The translations under genes were made by a program, and so were the position numbers. Below the pieces are notes generated by a model that was not told the origin of the DNA, made no database searches, and was given only the letters and a program-made list of their open reading frames with translations. From Antitrichia curtipendula (taxonomy: Eukaryota; Streptophyta; Bryopsida; Hypnales; Leucodontaceae), in contig OX579642.1 in assembly GCA_951230915.1 (NCBI GenBank), positions 1,488,001 to 1,552,000 of the forward strand: 64,000 nt of DNA. The letters run 5' to 3'. This document shows, piece after piece, positions 12,052-23,799 of this stretch; within the stretch, counting starts at the first letter, position 1, and every line of letters starts with the position of its first letter.

Positions 12052-12410
12052 GGGCCATCCAGGGCCTTCGGCAGGCCGTCGAGAGGACGGGCAGGTCGTC
12101 CCAGACCACGAACAGGCCGTCGAGAGGATGGGCGGGCCGTTCTCGACTAGGGACAGGCCGTCGAGGAGACGGGCAGCCTGTCCTCCTGGACAGCTTTTCC
12201 GTCCAAGAGACGGGTAGGCCGTCGAGGGGACGGAAAGGCCGTCCGTCAAACTTTCGGGCGGTGATGTAATCATTTTCCAAATCTATAGACGGCGCCCCGA
12301 ACCCGATGACGGCGTTCCAACCTTGTGTCGGACCTCTATGGACGGATCGGCCATCCATCCTAGGGCCGTCCCACGCCTTGGACGGTCTGGATTCGGGGGG
12401 GGACGGGCTA
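12052..12410. repeat. Internal GC-rich tandem array 3
   Basis: Four or more variants of GGCCGTCGAGAGGACGGG, spaced about 40-50 bp, then looser GGACGG and GACGGCG motifs. It ends about 45 bp upstream of the TATA box of the RING-like gene and shares its core with array 2. Confidence 0.85.
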
Positions 12411-12455
12411 ATTAGATATTTATTACCCTACCTAACCGGATCGGTAATTGGGGGG

Positions 12456-12461
12456 TATAAG
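12456..12461 (+). promoter_or_regulatory. TATA box for RING-like gene
   Basis: TATAAG follows a G run (12451-12455). A 5' leader with a probable intron ends at the acceptor TTGTGCAG (12660), nine bases before the ATG at 12669. Confidence 0.5.
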
Positions 12462-12668
12462 TGAACTTTTTTTCACAGTTCACCTTGCTTCATCTTTTGA
12501 GTTGCACTGTCCGAGCTTGAGAAAGCTTCGCACTGCAATTTGAAGGGAAGTGTTATACATTTGGCATTGTTTTGCCACATTTCAGTTGCCTTCACGCAAC
12601 AAAAGGCAAAACAAATTGTCATTGTATTTGCATACAGTATTGTGTGTGTCATTGTGCAGGTATCAAGA

Positions 12669-14903
12669 ATGGACGCAAAGGATGTAGCAGGAGGTTCGGG
12701 ACCTGGAAATGAACCCCCAAGTAGAAGGAAGAGTGAAAATAGAGCAACTTTGGATTGGGGCACACTTAATGCCCAAATGATTATAGAAAACCCTGGGCGG
12801 ATGGAGGCAGATCCACCATGGACAAGAGTGACATGTCGGCGGTATGTAGATTGGGCCCACATCAACCACCATTGGCCACACGACCGGTACGAGGTGCACG
12901 TGAAATCTGGCGTGGTAAATATTGACCAGTGCCAACATCCGCACTTCAAGAAGAGGCTGATTGAAGTATCATTGGCACTTTGGGGTTCAAGATCCAAGAA
13001 AGACGGGACACTTTCATTGTGCCAAATGGCATATGCGGAGGTTTTTCTTGGCAAGGATGTGGATTGGAGCACCTTGTTGGGCAGACAGCGAAATGGTGAA
13101 TTTCCAAATCAAACTCGCCACATTGCACCAAATCCTGCTGTGCCATTGGACAATGTACCAAATCCTGCCGTGCCATTGGCTGATGTTCAAAATGTGAAAA
13201 TGAACATGGTTCCACAAGCGGAGCGTCCAGGGACGGAGTTGATGGAGATAGAAGTTGGTCAGGGCAACGGTCCAGATGTCAACCAGCAAGATATGATTGG
13301 TGGAGTGCAAGTTGACGGTGAAGAAGTAATTCGCTTGCACCAATTAGTACAAACACTACAAGCAGAAAAAGAAGAAGCACTACGACAATATGCTGCAGCG
13401 TTGGAAGTTCAGAGTGCAAGGATGCAGGCCCTTGTAGATGAAAATGTGCACCTCATCGCACGTGAAGCCGAGCTCGTAGAGCGTGAAAGGCGGGTCAACA
13501 CAGACTCAGTTCCACCACTAAATGTTGTAGTGGAACGTGCTACATATGGTGCAGACGAAGACACACCAGGCCCGAGCAATAGATCTGAGTTTGTGGTGTG
13601 ATCACGATCCATTTTTTCAAGTGCAGAAAGTGACACGTTGGATATTATGCGTGCACGTGCTGAGCGAGTTGAAGTAGAGCTTGAAAGTACTTGGACAAAC
13701 ATGGAAGAATTAACAAACGCCATGCATGCTTTGGAACTTTGTGCCAATAACGCTAAGGTAGATGTGGCGGTGCTGACTGCAGCTCGAACAGCCTTGGAGC
13801 AGACCATGACCGCAATGAGTGCTCAAAATATGCGGTTGGTCCAAAATCCTGAAAAGGAGCAGATGCTACTTCAAGTGTGCAACATGAAGTTGACATGCAG
13901 CTTAACGCTAAACGAGGTTGAGCAAATGCAGCGTGAAGTGAGGAGAGTGGCTGCGGAATTCAATGATGGCAGTCAATATTATTTTGGCTTGACCTCGTGG
14001 CCTCAGGTGGCAGAAATGTTCACCGATGATTTGCCAGTGTTTAGGGAGAATTCAAGCATCGATTGGAATGCCTGGCTAGACTTGGAATTCCAATATAATA
14101 TCGAGCGCCAACGATACGGGCCACCCGACCGCGATGGCATTACGCCACTAGTGTGGCCTTCCGTTCCAGATTTTGTACAAGATGGAACAACACGTATAAT
14201 GTGCCAAGAACCGTTTGGCCCCGAGGGTGGATGGAATCTTGGTACATGTGGCCATCTATACCACCCCGTGTGTCTCATTCCACACATGGTCACCAGAAAG
14301 AGATGTGCGCAATGCAGGGCTCCATTTCATGCACGATTGTACAAAATGTTTGGCCTTCAAGACCACATGCCTGCACATTGCGAGCACAATGAAGAAAATT
14401 TACTGGGCCTTGATAATAGAGTACATTGGGGGTTCGACATGACATGGCTTTGGAAGTAGGGCCATGATAACCGACACCTCTCGGCAGGAACGGTGGCTGA
14501 CATACAATGGACGAGTGACGCCCAAGTGACAGAGGTGATCACTCGGGTGTTTGGAGACAGTGATCCAGGGCGTCGACTATACTTTGGTCAAATTGCCGGT
14601 GGACATTGGGACCCAGACCGCTCCATTTTTGTGCATGCACCACATCCAGAATGCATCATGTTTAACTCTCAAGGCTAGCCAGTCGGATTTGAGGGTGAAT
14701 TGAGCTTTGAGGAACAAATGACGTACATTGAAGACAATACCTTCCATGAGCCAGCGCTCGTGAGTGACATTTTTTCCCACTTACATAATAGATACGATAT
14801 AGAAGCACTTCAGCTTCAGATGACTTTGCAATCGCGACGAGAATTGCAGCAATTTTTGAGAAGCAGCATAGCACGAGGCGTTGTAATCGAAGAAGTAGAA
14901 TAG
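12669..14903 (+). pseudogene. Coiled-coil RING-like cargo gene with nonsense codons
   Basis: One frame of 745 codons from ATG 12669 is interrupted only by TGA at 13599, TAG at 14457 and TAG at 14676 (codons 311, 597 and 670). The first 200 residues are unassigned. Two long heptad-like coiled coils follow (about 220-285 and 330-390). A RING-type finger lies near residues 509-560: MCQEPF, then a CGH-x2-H-x2-C block, then CAQCRAPF. The first zinc ligand of the opening C-x2-C pair seems lost; an arginine (codon CGT) stands where cysteine is expected. Coiled coil plus RING suggests a ubiquitin E3 origin. The last 150 residues, beyond the second stop, are unassigned. The lack of frameshifts over 2.2 kb shows that decay is recent or limited to transitions. 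Confidence 0.68.
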
Positions 14904-17085
14904 ATAGTTTTGGACTAGATTGTGTATAACTAGATAGATGTATAGAATTAAATACCGGAAGTTGTACAAAGCGAACATATGTAATTATGTAAAGCCTTTA
15001 TTAGTTTACCATGTACTTCAACGAATTTATAAAATATGTACATTTATTGTTTTCTTTCCACCTTGTATATTGTTGCTTCGCCTTTGTCTATTTTTGTAAT
15101 CTATTGGACCTTTTTATAATAGTATAGAAGAAGCTTGTATGCTTAGATGGTAGGTAAAAGAGTGTTCTATTTTATTTTTGGTGAAGCCCTAAAGTCCGAA
15201 GTCCATTTTTTGGCCCAAACCACCCTAAACCACCACTTTTGCTATGTTCACCTATGAATTAAATTTTCCAATTTTTTTTTTAATCGAACCAAAGGATCTT
15301 GTTCTATACTTGTCTTAGATGATGTGATAAAAAATTTGTGATGTTTGACCGTATGGATTGAAAGTTATTAGCATTCAAAGTGAAAGAAGCAAATTTATTT
15401 CAAGAAGTTGCTAGGATTGCCTGCTCCACCAAAAAATCCATAACTTTTCCGTTCCTAATCCAAATGGGATGAATGAAAGCCTCCCATTTAAAAGAAAATA
15501 TAATCCAACTGGAAAAAAATATACAAATTTGTATTTCATTTTTTTGTAGATTTTTTTGTCTACTCGGAGTCCTGGACCGCTCGGTGTCCCGATCTCCCCT
15601 ATTTGAGGTTATTGTGGCATACCCTTTGCTCCTAGGCACCGATTGGAATAGAAATTGTATTATGAATAAACTCATAAGTTTATCTATCATTCTATTTTAT
15701 CATTCTTATGAAAAAGTTTTCAAAAGTTTCAATAAAAAATGAGATCATGGGAGCCTATCGAAAATCCATTTTGTCCCTTGCAGCAAGGACAATGAGAGTA
15801 TGTTACTTTAGGGGCTAAGAAATAAATACAATGGAAATTCTTTACCAAAGCAAGAAATAATTAACAAATTATTTTATTGCTTCATATTTGATGAAATCTC
15901 CTTTAAGTCTTTAAAATTAAACCAAAAAATAATTCACGTTTTGTAACTTTTGTTCTATTAGTTTTAATCTTTTTTTAGTTGGACTATTGATTGACTACTC
16001 CCTCATATTTATTTTTAAATCCAAAGTTTACAAATTAAAGTATTGAACATTTTCCATTTTTTCTCAAATGGCATTATGGAAATCAAATGATCAAAATCTA
16101 ATATCTTGCAATTGCTAACTTGATAAGGTCACGCTACATGAAATTTATTTGAAAATCAATTGAAATAAATGACTTTATGAATGGCGATCCTATACTTGAA
16201 AGTCTTAAATTGAATAGATTCTAATTTTTCTTTTCATTTCATTTCAAGATGAACATGGTGAAATGACAACTTGGAGGGTTTTTTTGCAATAATTAGCATA
16301 GGGCCTACATGGATTAATATTTTTGAATTTATTGCCATATAGTCAGTGTAAAATCAATTTAGCAACTTCTCTAATTAGAAATTCAATAACGAGTTTTAAT
16401 CCCTAGAATCCTAGATGCTCAAGTCATGTTTTGAGCTTCTACGAATTTGCTCTAAATTGAACAAAATGTCAACATTTTGATTAGGTAACTAGGTGTATCA
16501 ATTAAAAAAAATTTGTAACCGTATAAATTCAAACAAGACATGTTACAAATCTCATAGGTTGCTAAAACACAACAATATCACTTATAGAGTAAAAGATTAT
16601 AATGTTTGAACATGAGGGTGTTAAAACTACAAAAATGATGTGAAGTCTTCTAATCCTCTTTTCAATTTTCACAAGTCAAATTTAAAAAGTTTTTGACCAA
16701 AAGAATATGAGTTTAAATTGCCTAACATGTATGATCCCAATCAATTTATGGCTCTTAAAAATATACTCTATATATTTTTTTTAAATTTTAAATAAATTTT
16801 GAATGTGATTTTTTCTCCAAGATCTAGTGTTTTCGAGGCACATTTCCAAAAGCTCTCAATGCTACAAGAAGTCAAGATTGCAATGGGTACCCTTGCACAA
16901 AGTCTTGAAACAAAAAATCACTATCATTTATTTTTAAGAATAGACTAATGATGCTATAACTAGACTTCAAGAAGAACTTCCTAAAAATAGCAACTTGGAT
17001 ACTACTAAAAATAGCAACTTGATTAGGTTTTATTTAACTTCAAAGTTTTGCCAACACCAGATTTGGGTGCCTCGGGCATTTAGGC
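14904..17085. other. AT-rich spacer inside hAT element
   Basis: No gene is seen. A dispersed repeat copy lies at 15290-15385. The rest is low-complexity AT-rich DNA. Confidence 0.5.
15290..15385 (+). repeat. Dispersed repeat copy B
   Basis: Contains GATGTGATAAAAAATTT, TTTGACCGTATGGATTGAAAG and TTATTAGCATTCAAAG in the same order as the copy at 6125-6235. Both copies lie several hundred bp downstream of an element gene. Confidence 0.55.
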
Positions 17086-17089
17086 AAAA

Positions 17090-17425
17090 AACCCGTCCAG
17101 ATGCCCGTCCACAGATCCGACCCTATACCCGTCCAGATGCCCGTCCACCCACCCGTCCAGATACCCGTCCATCACGCCCGTCCAGATACCCGTCCATCAA
17201 AACCTTCCAGATACCCGTCCATCATGCCCGTGCCATGCCCGTCGACGGAAGCTTGCCTGTCCAGCGCGTCCGTCCAGTGCGCCCGTCGACGATGAACGTC
17301 CATCCATTTCCATAGTTTTCATCTTTTGTCAATGGTTCTCGTCTAGATTTCATCCTGATGGACACTAGGGTCGAATCCTAACGTCTGTCTGGACATCCTA
17401 ACGGACGGACAGGACGTGACGAGGA
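17090..17425. repeat. GC-rich subterminal array 4 (right end)
   Basis: Nine copies of CCCGTCCA occur between 17092 and 17222, spaced mostly 11-22 bp (for example ACCCGTCCAGATGC). CGTCCGTCC, CGTCGACG and GGACGGAC follow, up to the terminal repeat. This is the counterpart of array 1. Confidence 0.8.
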
Positions 17426-17433
17426 CAACCCTG
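17424..17433 (-). repeat. hAT right terminal inverted repeat
   Basis: GACAACCCTG, the exact inverted copy of 2136-2145, directly followed by the target duplication TTTAGCGC. Confidence 0.82.
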
Positions 17434-17441
17434 TTTAGCGC
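17434..17441. repeat. Right target-site duplication of hAT element
   Basis: TTTAGCGC; pairs with TTTAGCAC at 2128-2135, one transition apart. Confidence 0.8.
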
Positions 17442-20195
17442 ATAGATTATATCTAATCTTGATTTTTTAAATCTTGTCTTTTTATGCAAACCTCAAAAAG
17501 TTTGGTGAAGCCATATTTTATAGCACATATTAGTTTTGTCCCTTACTCCTTGAACCTTTAGAGATCAAATATCTATTTTTATTGAAAACTTTGAGACCCT
17601 TTTTCATAAAGTTCTTACTAAAATCTAACAAGACATCTTACAAGGCCTAGCAATAGTTCTAGCCTTCCTCTAAGTTAGCTACTAGCTTAAATATGCAAAT
17701 TTAGATACTCCCTCTAGCTATCTATTTGTCCACAATCATGTAAAGCCAAGTTTTATTGATGTTCGTATCTAGTCTTATAATTTTTTATCAATAGTTCTAC
17801 AATATAAAATCATTTGAATAAAGGTATAGAGAAATGGTTATTTTATATTTAAAAATATTTTTCCAATTCTTTCCATATTTGAAAGTAGTAAGTGATTTTT
17901 TGTATCTTGAAAATTATTTTGAAGCTTTGCATTTTTTATTTTAGTTTTTTTTTCACATTTTGGTTTACTTTATAATATTCATTAACACTTTTCCAATGCA
18001 AAAGATAAAGTATTAAAATAGTTACTTTAGTGTATTCAATTTTTTATAAATTGAAAAAACGTTGAGGCTTTGAACAAATTGTTTAATTTTGCCCTTCATC
18101 TTTTGTATTTTCCAACTTCCAAGTTCTTTATATTCTTACTATTATTTTGAAACCTTAAGCATTACAATTTGGAGATTTATATGTTCACAACTTAGGAAGA
18201 ATATTTTAAATCATTAAAAGGTGCATTTCCAAGGATTTTAATAGTATATTAAAAGTTGGAATTAATGAAGCATGACCTTTCTATAACATTTCAAGGTCTT
18301 TGTTGCTAGAAGATGTAATTGTGTTTCAACCATTTAGCCAAATATGCATTTTGATTTGATTAGTATGTGAAATTCACGAAAACCTAAGTCTTTTGATTGC
18401 CTCAAATTCTTCCTAATGGTTGTTAGTTAAAAAGATACATTGATTGGAAGACAAATTTACTTTTGAATATATAACTGCGACTTATAATTTTTCATCAATT
18501 TTAAGATTTTTGTCTCAAATTTTTATTGATTTAAAAATTTGAAAAGGGGTTTATATAATCTAATTTAATGATGTTCATTCAATCAAAATTTTAATTCTAG
18601 ACATAAGAGACACATTACAAGTAGTTCATACCAATTGACAATATGACTTTTCATCATATACAACTGTGACACTCTTCATGTTGGGAATGAATTGTTCATT
18701 TGTTTTCAAGAAAAACAAGCAACTATGTTACAAGAGGCTCTATCCTTGTAGCATTAGAATGTGGAATGGAAAAATAAGAATAGTGATAAGGGAACAATGT
18801 CTGGTATTTTTTAATTCTTAATTGTGGCTCAAGTCTAGAGTAAGGTAGCTATTCAAATTTCCTCACTTGCATGTACAAAGTCTCTTCCCCTTCGATCTAT
18901 AGCCAACAAATCTTGCCAAAAGAAAGAGCATTGGCTTCTTCCCTAAGTCAAAAATTGCCCAAGTTTGGACTCTAGAGCTGAATGCAATTGAATCCCACCT
19001 CTTAAGTAAACCCTAAACCTTCCATCCTAAATCTTAAACCCTAAAATCCTAAAAAGAAACTTTGCACAAATGACACCAACTTTATATTATTGCAAACAAA
19101 GTCCTCTTGTACTTTGTCAATCCCTAAAGGGCCAAGTTGCAATTTTGGCAATATAAAATTTTTAGGCAGGTACGTGTAATTAAAGATTTCCATGTTTTTG
19201 GCTCAAACTTTAATAGAAGGTATAGACAAGGAATATCTTTCCTATGCACTAAAATTCAAGACATTTGGAAATATGAGTCAAAAGGTTATGGCCTGATATG
19301 TACTTTGTTTCTCAACTCGGGTATTTTAAGTAGATTAAGAAAATCATTTTTTTCAAAAACAAAAATTTGAAATTGGTTCTCTAGATTTATATATACATAA
19401 AAAGCTTTAAATCATTCCAATTTGATCAATGAATCAAAAGATATGAAGAGTTTTAGTTTGCAAACAATTATGGATTCTCTACTCTAAAATAAATTTTGAA
19501 GTCCTTTACTTTGCTCAATTTTCAATATTTTTTGAAAAAAAATAAAATCTTATGATGTAGAATGTCTTACAACATTTCAACCATTGGCACTGATATTTTT
19601 CAATTCCATAATTAAACTCTTAACAATTTCGTATTTTAAATCATTTTCTACTTTCTATTTACTATTTTTTTCTTATATGTTGTACAATTCCAAAATGATC
19701 TCAAAATTTTCAAGCATGCAGCCAACTTGCCTTGAAAATTTTGAATGAATCCAGAGAAACACCACCATTTTGAACATTTTTTTAATATAAATGTGACCTT
19801 ATGAAGTGCAGTTGCCCGATATTTTGCTAGGCCCCCAAAACGATTTTTTGTCACTTCAAATGCTAGTATCTTGCAATCTGTATGGTGAAAATTTCGGAAT
19901 TTTTTTTCACATCTTCTCAAATCAATGTACTACAAGATCCTACCGTTAGTCCGTTACATGTATCTAAAAATATTTTTTTTCAAAAATTTGGTACTTGTAC
20001 TAGAAATGATAGTTTTTGTGCGTTTTTGGTGATAAGATAGTCAAAGAACTTCAAGGATTAAGCACTATGACGTTGGGTCCCTTTACATATGTTCCTAATT
20101 ATAGAGCATAATGTCTCAATAATAGTGCCAGGCACCGATAATGGTGTAAGGCACGATAATTTTGAACATGGAGCCCGCTATCTATGTACTTAAGC
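17442..20195. other. AT-rich intergenic DNA
   Basis: No gene is seen. A minus-strand copy of the dispersed repeat lies at about 19855-19955. The word CCCTAAAGGGCCAAGTTGCA at 19124 resembles the inverted word at 32809-32842. Confidence 0.5.
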
Positions 20196-20516
20196 AATGA
20201 GACACTCTACCACGTGGGCCTCATGTCATGTAAGGGCCTCGCATCAAGAAAGTCAGGACATGCCAATATGGTGTAGCAAAAGACTATCAAAATTTTTTGA
20301 TGAAAACCTCCATGCAAATTCCATGCAAACTCAGTATCAAACTTGGCATAGAGGTTGGTACCAAATTAGCTTGATAGCATTTCAATGCACCATATTGGCA
20401 CCATATTGACATGCCTTGAACTTTGAGATGCACCCCTCAAGTGTGGGCTACGGCCCTCGCCTTGTAGATTGGGCCCTCACACGACGGGAGGCCCTCATGG
20501 TAGGGCATCCCACTAT
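20196..20516. repeat. Large imperfect foldback
   Basis: The left half (CTCTACCACGTGGGCCTCATG near 20205, GACATGCCAATATGGTG near 20258) is repeated inverted in the right half (CACCATATTGACATGCC near 20395, GAGGCCCTCATGGTAGGGC near 20488). The inner arms match at 15 of 17 bases. The outer arms are looser with small gaps. The transcript would fold into a long hairpin. It could be a MITE-like insertion or a young small-RNA hairpin locus. No terminal duplication is clear. Confidence 0.6.
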
Positions 20517-23491
20517 ACAACTTGCTCTTGCGGCTTTGTTTATTGTTCACGGAGACAGAAAAGGTCAAACTCATGAAACTGGTGTACAAATTTCTTAAAA
20601 CTAGGTCTGGTGTAAATCTAAGTGTCTAGACGGCATCTAAAGAAATGTCAGTTTCAAGAATTTTTTTCCAATTCCATGAATTCATGTTACCAATGAACTG
20701 GAGCTGTAAAGCTAATTTCTTTTGGAGTTTGGGAAGTACAAATTAAGGTTAACGTCGAGACTTATGCCAAGGCATCGATGAATCCAAAAGACGAATCGCA
20801 GTAATGAAACCACCCCGCTAGCTTTTCAGCTCCAAATGTCCAACTTGCTGCACACACAAAAGCTTTGCAAAGCGGAAACATGCACGGCTCGCATCCTTGG
20901 CATGATACTACTTCTGAAGCGTGTCAAGAAAGCTGAAGAGAATTAATAATTATGGCAATGCAAAAGAGTGCGATGAAGACGGAAGCATGCGTGAGGATCT
21001 AGAATTATTCTTACGATTTGAACCAGAAGAAACCAAAACCCTAATCCCAAATCCCTAATCCCCATTCAATTAGCTCGTCCGGCATCTTCATGAACCTAAT
21101 TGCTTCCAAGTTTTTCACAAATTCAAACAGTTCAAGATGTCACACATAATGTAATGTAACTTTGAGGGTGAGATTTCTATGAAGATATCACTATAAACTC
21201 GATAGCGGCGTGGAGGAGAGATACGGATGAGCCGTGACTGTAACTAGTGTATGGCCTGGCTGCTATTTACCACAGCCCACTTAGTTGTAGATGAAAGAAC
21301 ATCGACGATCAAGGCCTTTCTTTACACAACACGTACTCATGTTCATATGATCAAGTGGCTATGGTTATTTGTTTTTCGTCTTCGTATGCTTTTGAAATTT
21401 CTGCAGTAGGCCAGAGTGAGGCAGTGACTTCAATTTGAAAGATTTTTTCGCAGAATATCAAAAGAGGAGACGTGAATTGGTGGAAGATGCAGTTTTGCAT
21501 TTCTTTCAACTTCATCGCAATCGCAATACATTTTCAAACGTGCCAATTCACATTGAATCTGACCAGCAATTAAGTATAATGTCTAATGAGTTTGAGGAAT
21601 TTAATAAGAAAAACACCAGTACATGTATGCTCTTCAATTCGCAATGAAGCCAAGGTTGATGTTTTCTGAATCTAATTGGTGCTTTGTGCTCCAGTCATCA
21701 TCTTTTACATTCCAATCCTGGACAACAAAGCTCTAGATACATAGAATACAAACCGAAATCATGATTGAGCAAACGAATGGACTTCTTCGATCTCCAACAC
21801 CACTGAAGCGAGTGAAAGATTATATATGTTGAAAAATAGTGAAATAGGTGGAAGACTCCGTCCTTGAAAAAAGTATGAACTAAACAAGTATCACTGATGA
21901 CTCTAAAATTAAAAATTAAAATTCATTCTCGATGGCCGGAATTGTATTCCTGAAATTCATGTGACCAGTTTCTGATCACGGAAAAAAAGAACAAGGCTCC
22001 CTCCATTCTACCCTGAAGAATTTGTACAAAAGCAAATTTGCAGAATCGGGGATTTATTCAAATGAACCTGAATTTGAAAATTGAAAATTGAATGGCAATG
22101 GGCATTACCAGTTTCCTGATTTTGTACCCATAAGTATAGCACACTGGTGTACAAATTGGTAATTAAACAAATCTCAAAACACACAACAGTTCTGAGTGAA
22201 AAATGTACATGGTCCCCCCATGGCAGCTCCCGGCCTCCCGCTGTGTACAAATTTAATTTCTCACAGAGATTCACTATAGTTATCAATAGGAACTGCCTGT
22301 GTGTTCATATGAATGTAATCCTCTCTACGATTGTAGTTGGTGCATTCTAATTCAACCGCCTCCGAAGAAATTCAAAAATTCACAGTAAAATGGAGCTTGG
22401 AGAATAGTTCGAATTCAAGTCACCATGAGCAATGCCTTGAACACCTCAAATTCCAATCGATACTACTCTTGTTTGATCAAATCTAGCCGTTTCGAATCAG
22501 CTGAAATTGCCAATCATTTAGTGCCTGTAGTGACCGTTTCGATCCTTCACCAACGTACACACAGTTAATCTTTGAGCCCCTGCCATTGCCCTCACCTCCC
22601 TGGTCCATCTCTTGCCGATTATGGGTATTGCAAAAATCCCAGCAAATTATCTCTTTTTCAAAACTTTTCCCCTGATAACTTCTCCTCGAAAATGTAGAGG
22701 TCGAACTGAATTCTTTCGTAAAGACCTCTTCATGACCTTGCGACAGGGTGCACAAACCTCCCCTAGGTAAACGTCCCTCTCCTAGACACATTCTAGAAAA
22801 ACAATTTAACCTCGAACAGTTCGCAATTGCAAGTCACCTCACAAGATTCGATCGCACTAGCAACTAATAGCAATCAAGTGAGAATGAGCGCACGAAAAAT
22901 CAATAAAAATTTCTAAGTACGCTCTTCGTAAAGATTTGCAATCTGATAGCAACATAGGATTTCGGCAGATGAAACTGAAACTGACTGCCGGAACTAGATA
23001 TCAATCGATACTTGAAAGCAGACTACAATGGAATGGACTGGAATCAAGCGGAAAATTCAACCAGGTAGAGCAGTCAAGTGAGTGGGATTTGTGGATTGGG
23101 GGACTTCGTACGAAGTGTTGCGGCGTGGTCCCAGACTCCTAATTTCCAGTGGTCGCAGGCGAATCCATAGGGCCCCATCTGATCCGGGTGACCCACTAAG
23201 TGGACTGTTGCACGACCGGTTGACTAACTGGTAAAGTGTAACTATAATTAGAAAGAACGTGGTGCCGACCGATTGTGGAATGCGGTTATGTGGTTCGGTA
23301 TTCAAATTTGGTGGCAGGCAGTTGACACTGTTGGTGGGAGCTCCGCGTTCCCAACGGTATGACACACTCTTGTGCTGATCCGGAGACTCGAGAGGGCTTC
23401 AGGGCTCGTGCGTTTTCGTTGACCGTCTACGGCTTCAAGGTAAAGTTTGTTTCCGCTTTGTTGACTCACGACGTTGTGTAGGGACATGATG
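20517..23491. other. Intergenic DNA without recognisable gene
   Basis: Less AT-rich than its surroundings, but only short frames (under 105 codons) with no family resemblance, such as 21435-21647 and 22483-22791. This could be old promoter or untranslated sequence. Nothing firm is seen. Confidence 0.4.
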
Positions 23492-23506
23492 AAAAATGGA
23501 ATTTCC
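23492..23506. repeat. Left target-site duplication of LINE
   Basis: AAAAATGGAATTTCC, matched after the poly(A) at 30579-30593. Eleven bases (ATGGAATTTCC) are unambiguous; the A bases may belong to the tail. Confidence 0.7.
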
Positions 23507-23799
23507 GAGTTGCAATTGGGTTGACGAATAAAACGCGATGAAGCTCCAGGGGCGCCGCCGTAGCCGTACCGCGGAACTCCCGACTGAGGGCGGATCTTGA
23601 ATCCATCGCGTTTAGAGCACATTCTTAGATCCCAATTGGTTTTTGAGTGGTAGCACAGGCTCTCATGGATCCTCTCAAACTCCTTTGTGAGCGATAACAG
23701 GAACAAAAATGAGTGGGGACAGGCTTTTAGGTGTTAGGGTTAGGGATTTTTTTAATTTTTTTCTGCTTCTTCTGACAAATATGCAGTCTGCACTCTGCA

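Larger units (their letters stand above)
2136..17433 (+). mobile_element. Giant hAT-superfamily DNA transposon with cargo genes
   Basis: The element is 15,298 bp long. It starts CAGGGTTGTC and ends GACAACCCTG, a perfect 10-bp terminal inverted repeat, and is flanked by an 8-bp target duplication with one mismatch. It contains a BED/hAT-type transposase (2813-5901, +), a kinase-like gene (7227-8885, -) and a coiled-coil RING-like gene (12669-14903, +). GC-rich GTCC/GACGG arrays lie at both ends and upstream of each cargo gene. Typical plant hAT elements are a few kb, so the size and the extra genes are unusual. All three genes carry stops, so this copy is probably not autonomous. A nested insertion of unrelated DNA is not excluded, but no second set of hAT ends was seen inside. 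Confidence 0.82.

Noticed and set aside
12540..12668. Upstream extension of the RING-like frame to ATG 12540
   Set aside because: A good intron acceptor (TTGTGCAG) lies nine bases before ATG 12669, and the extra residues look like leader sequence.
17095..17240. CRISPR-like regular spacing of CCCGTCCA
   Set aside because: Spacing is short and irregular, spacers are repeats themselves, and the context is a plant hAT end.
23302..23706. 134-codon minus frame at the LINE 5' end
   Set aside because: Crosses the LINE target-site duplication and lies antisense to the leader; no motif.
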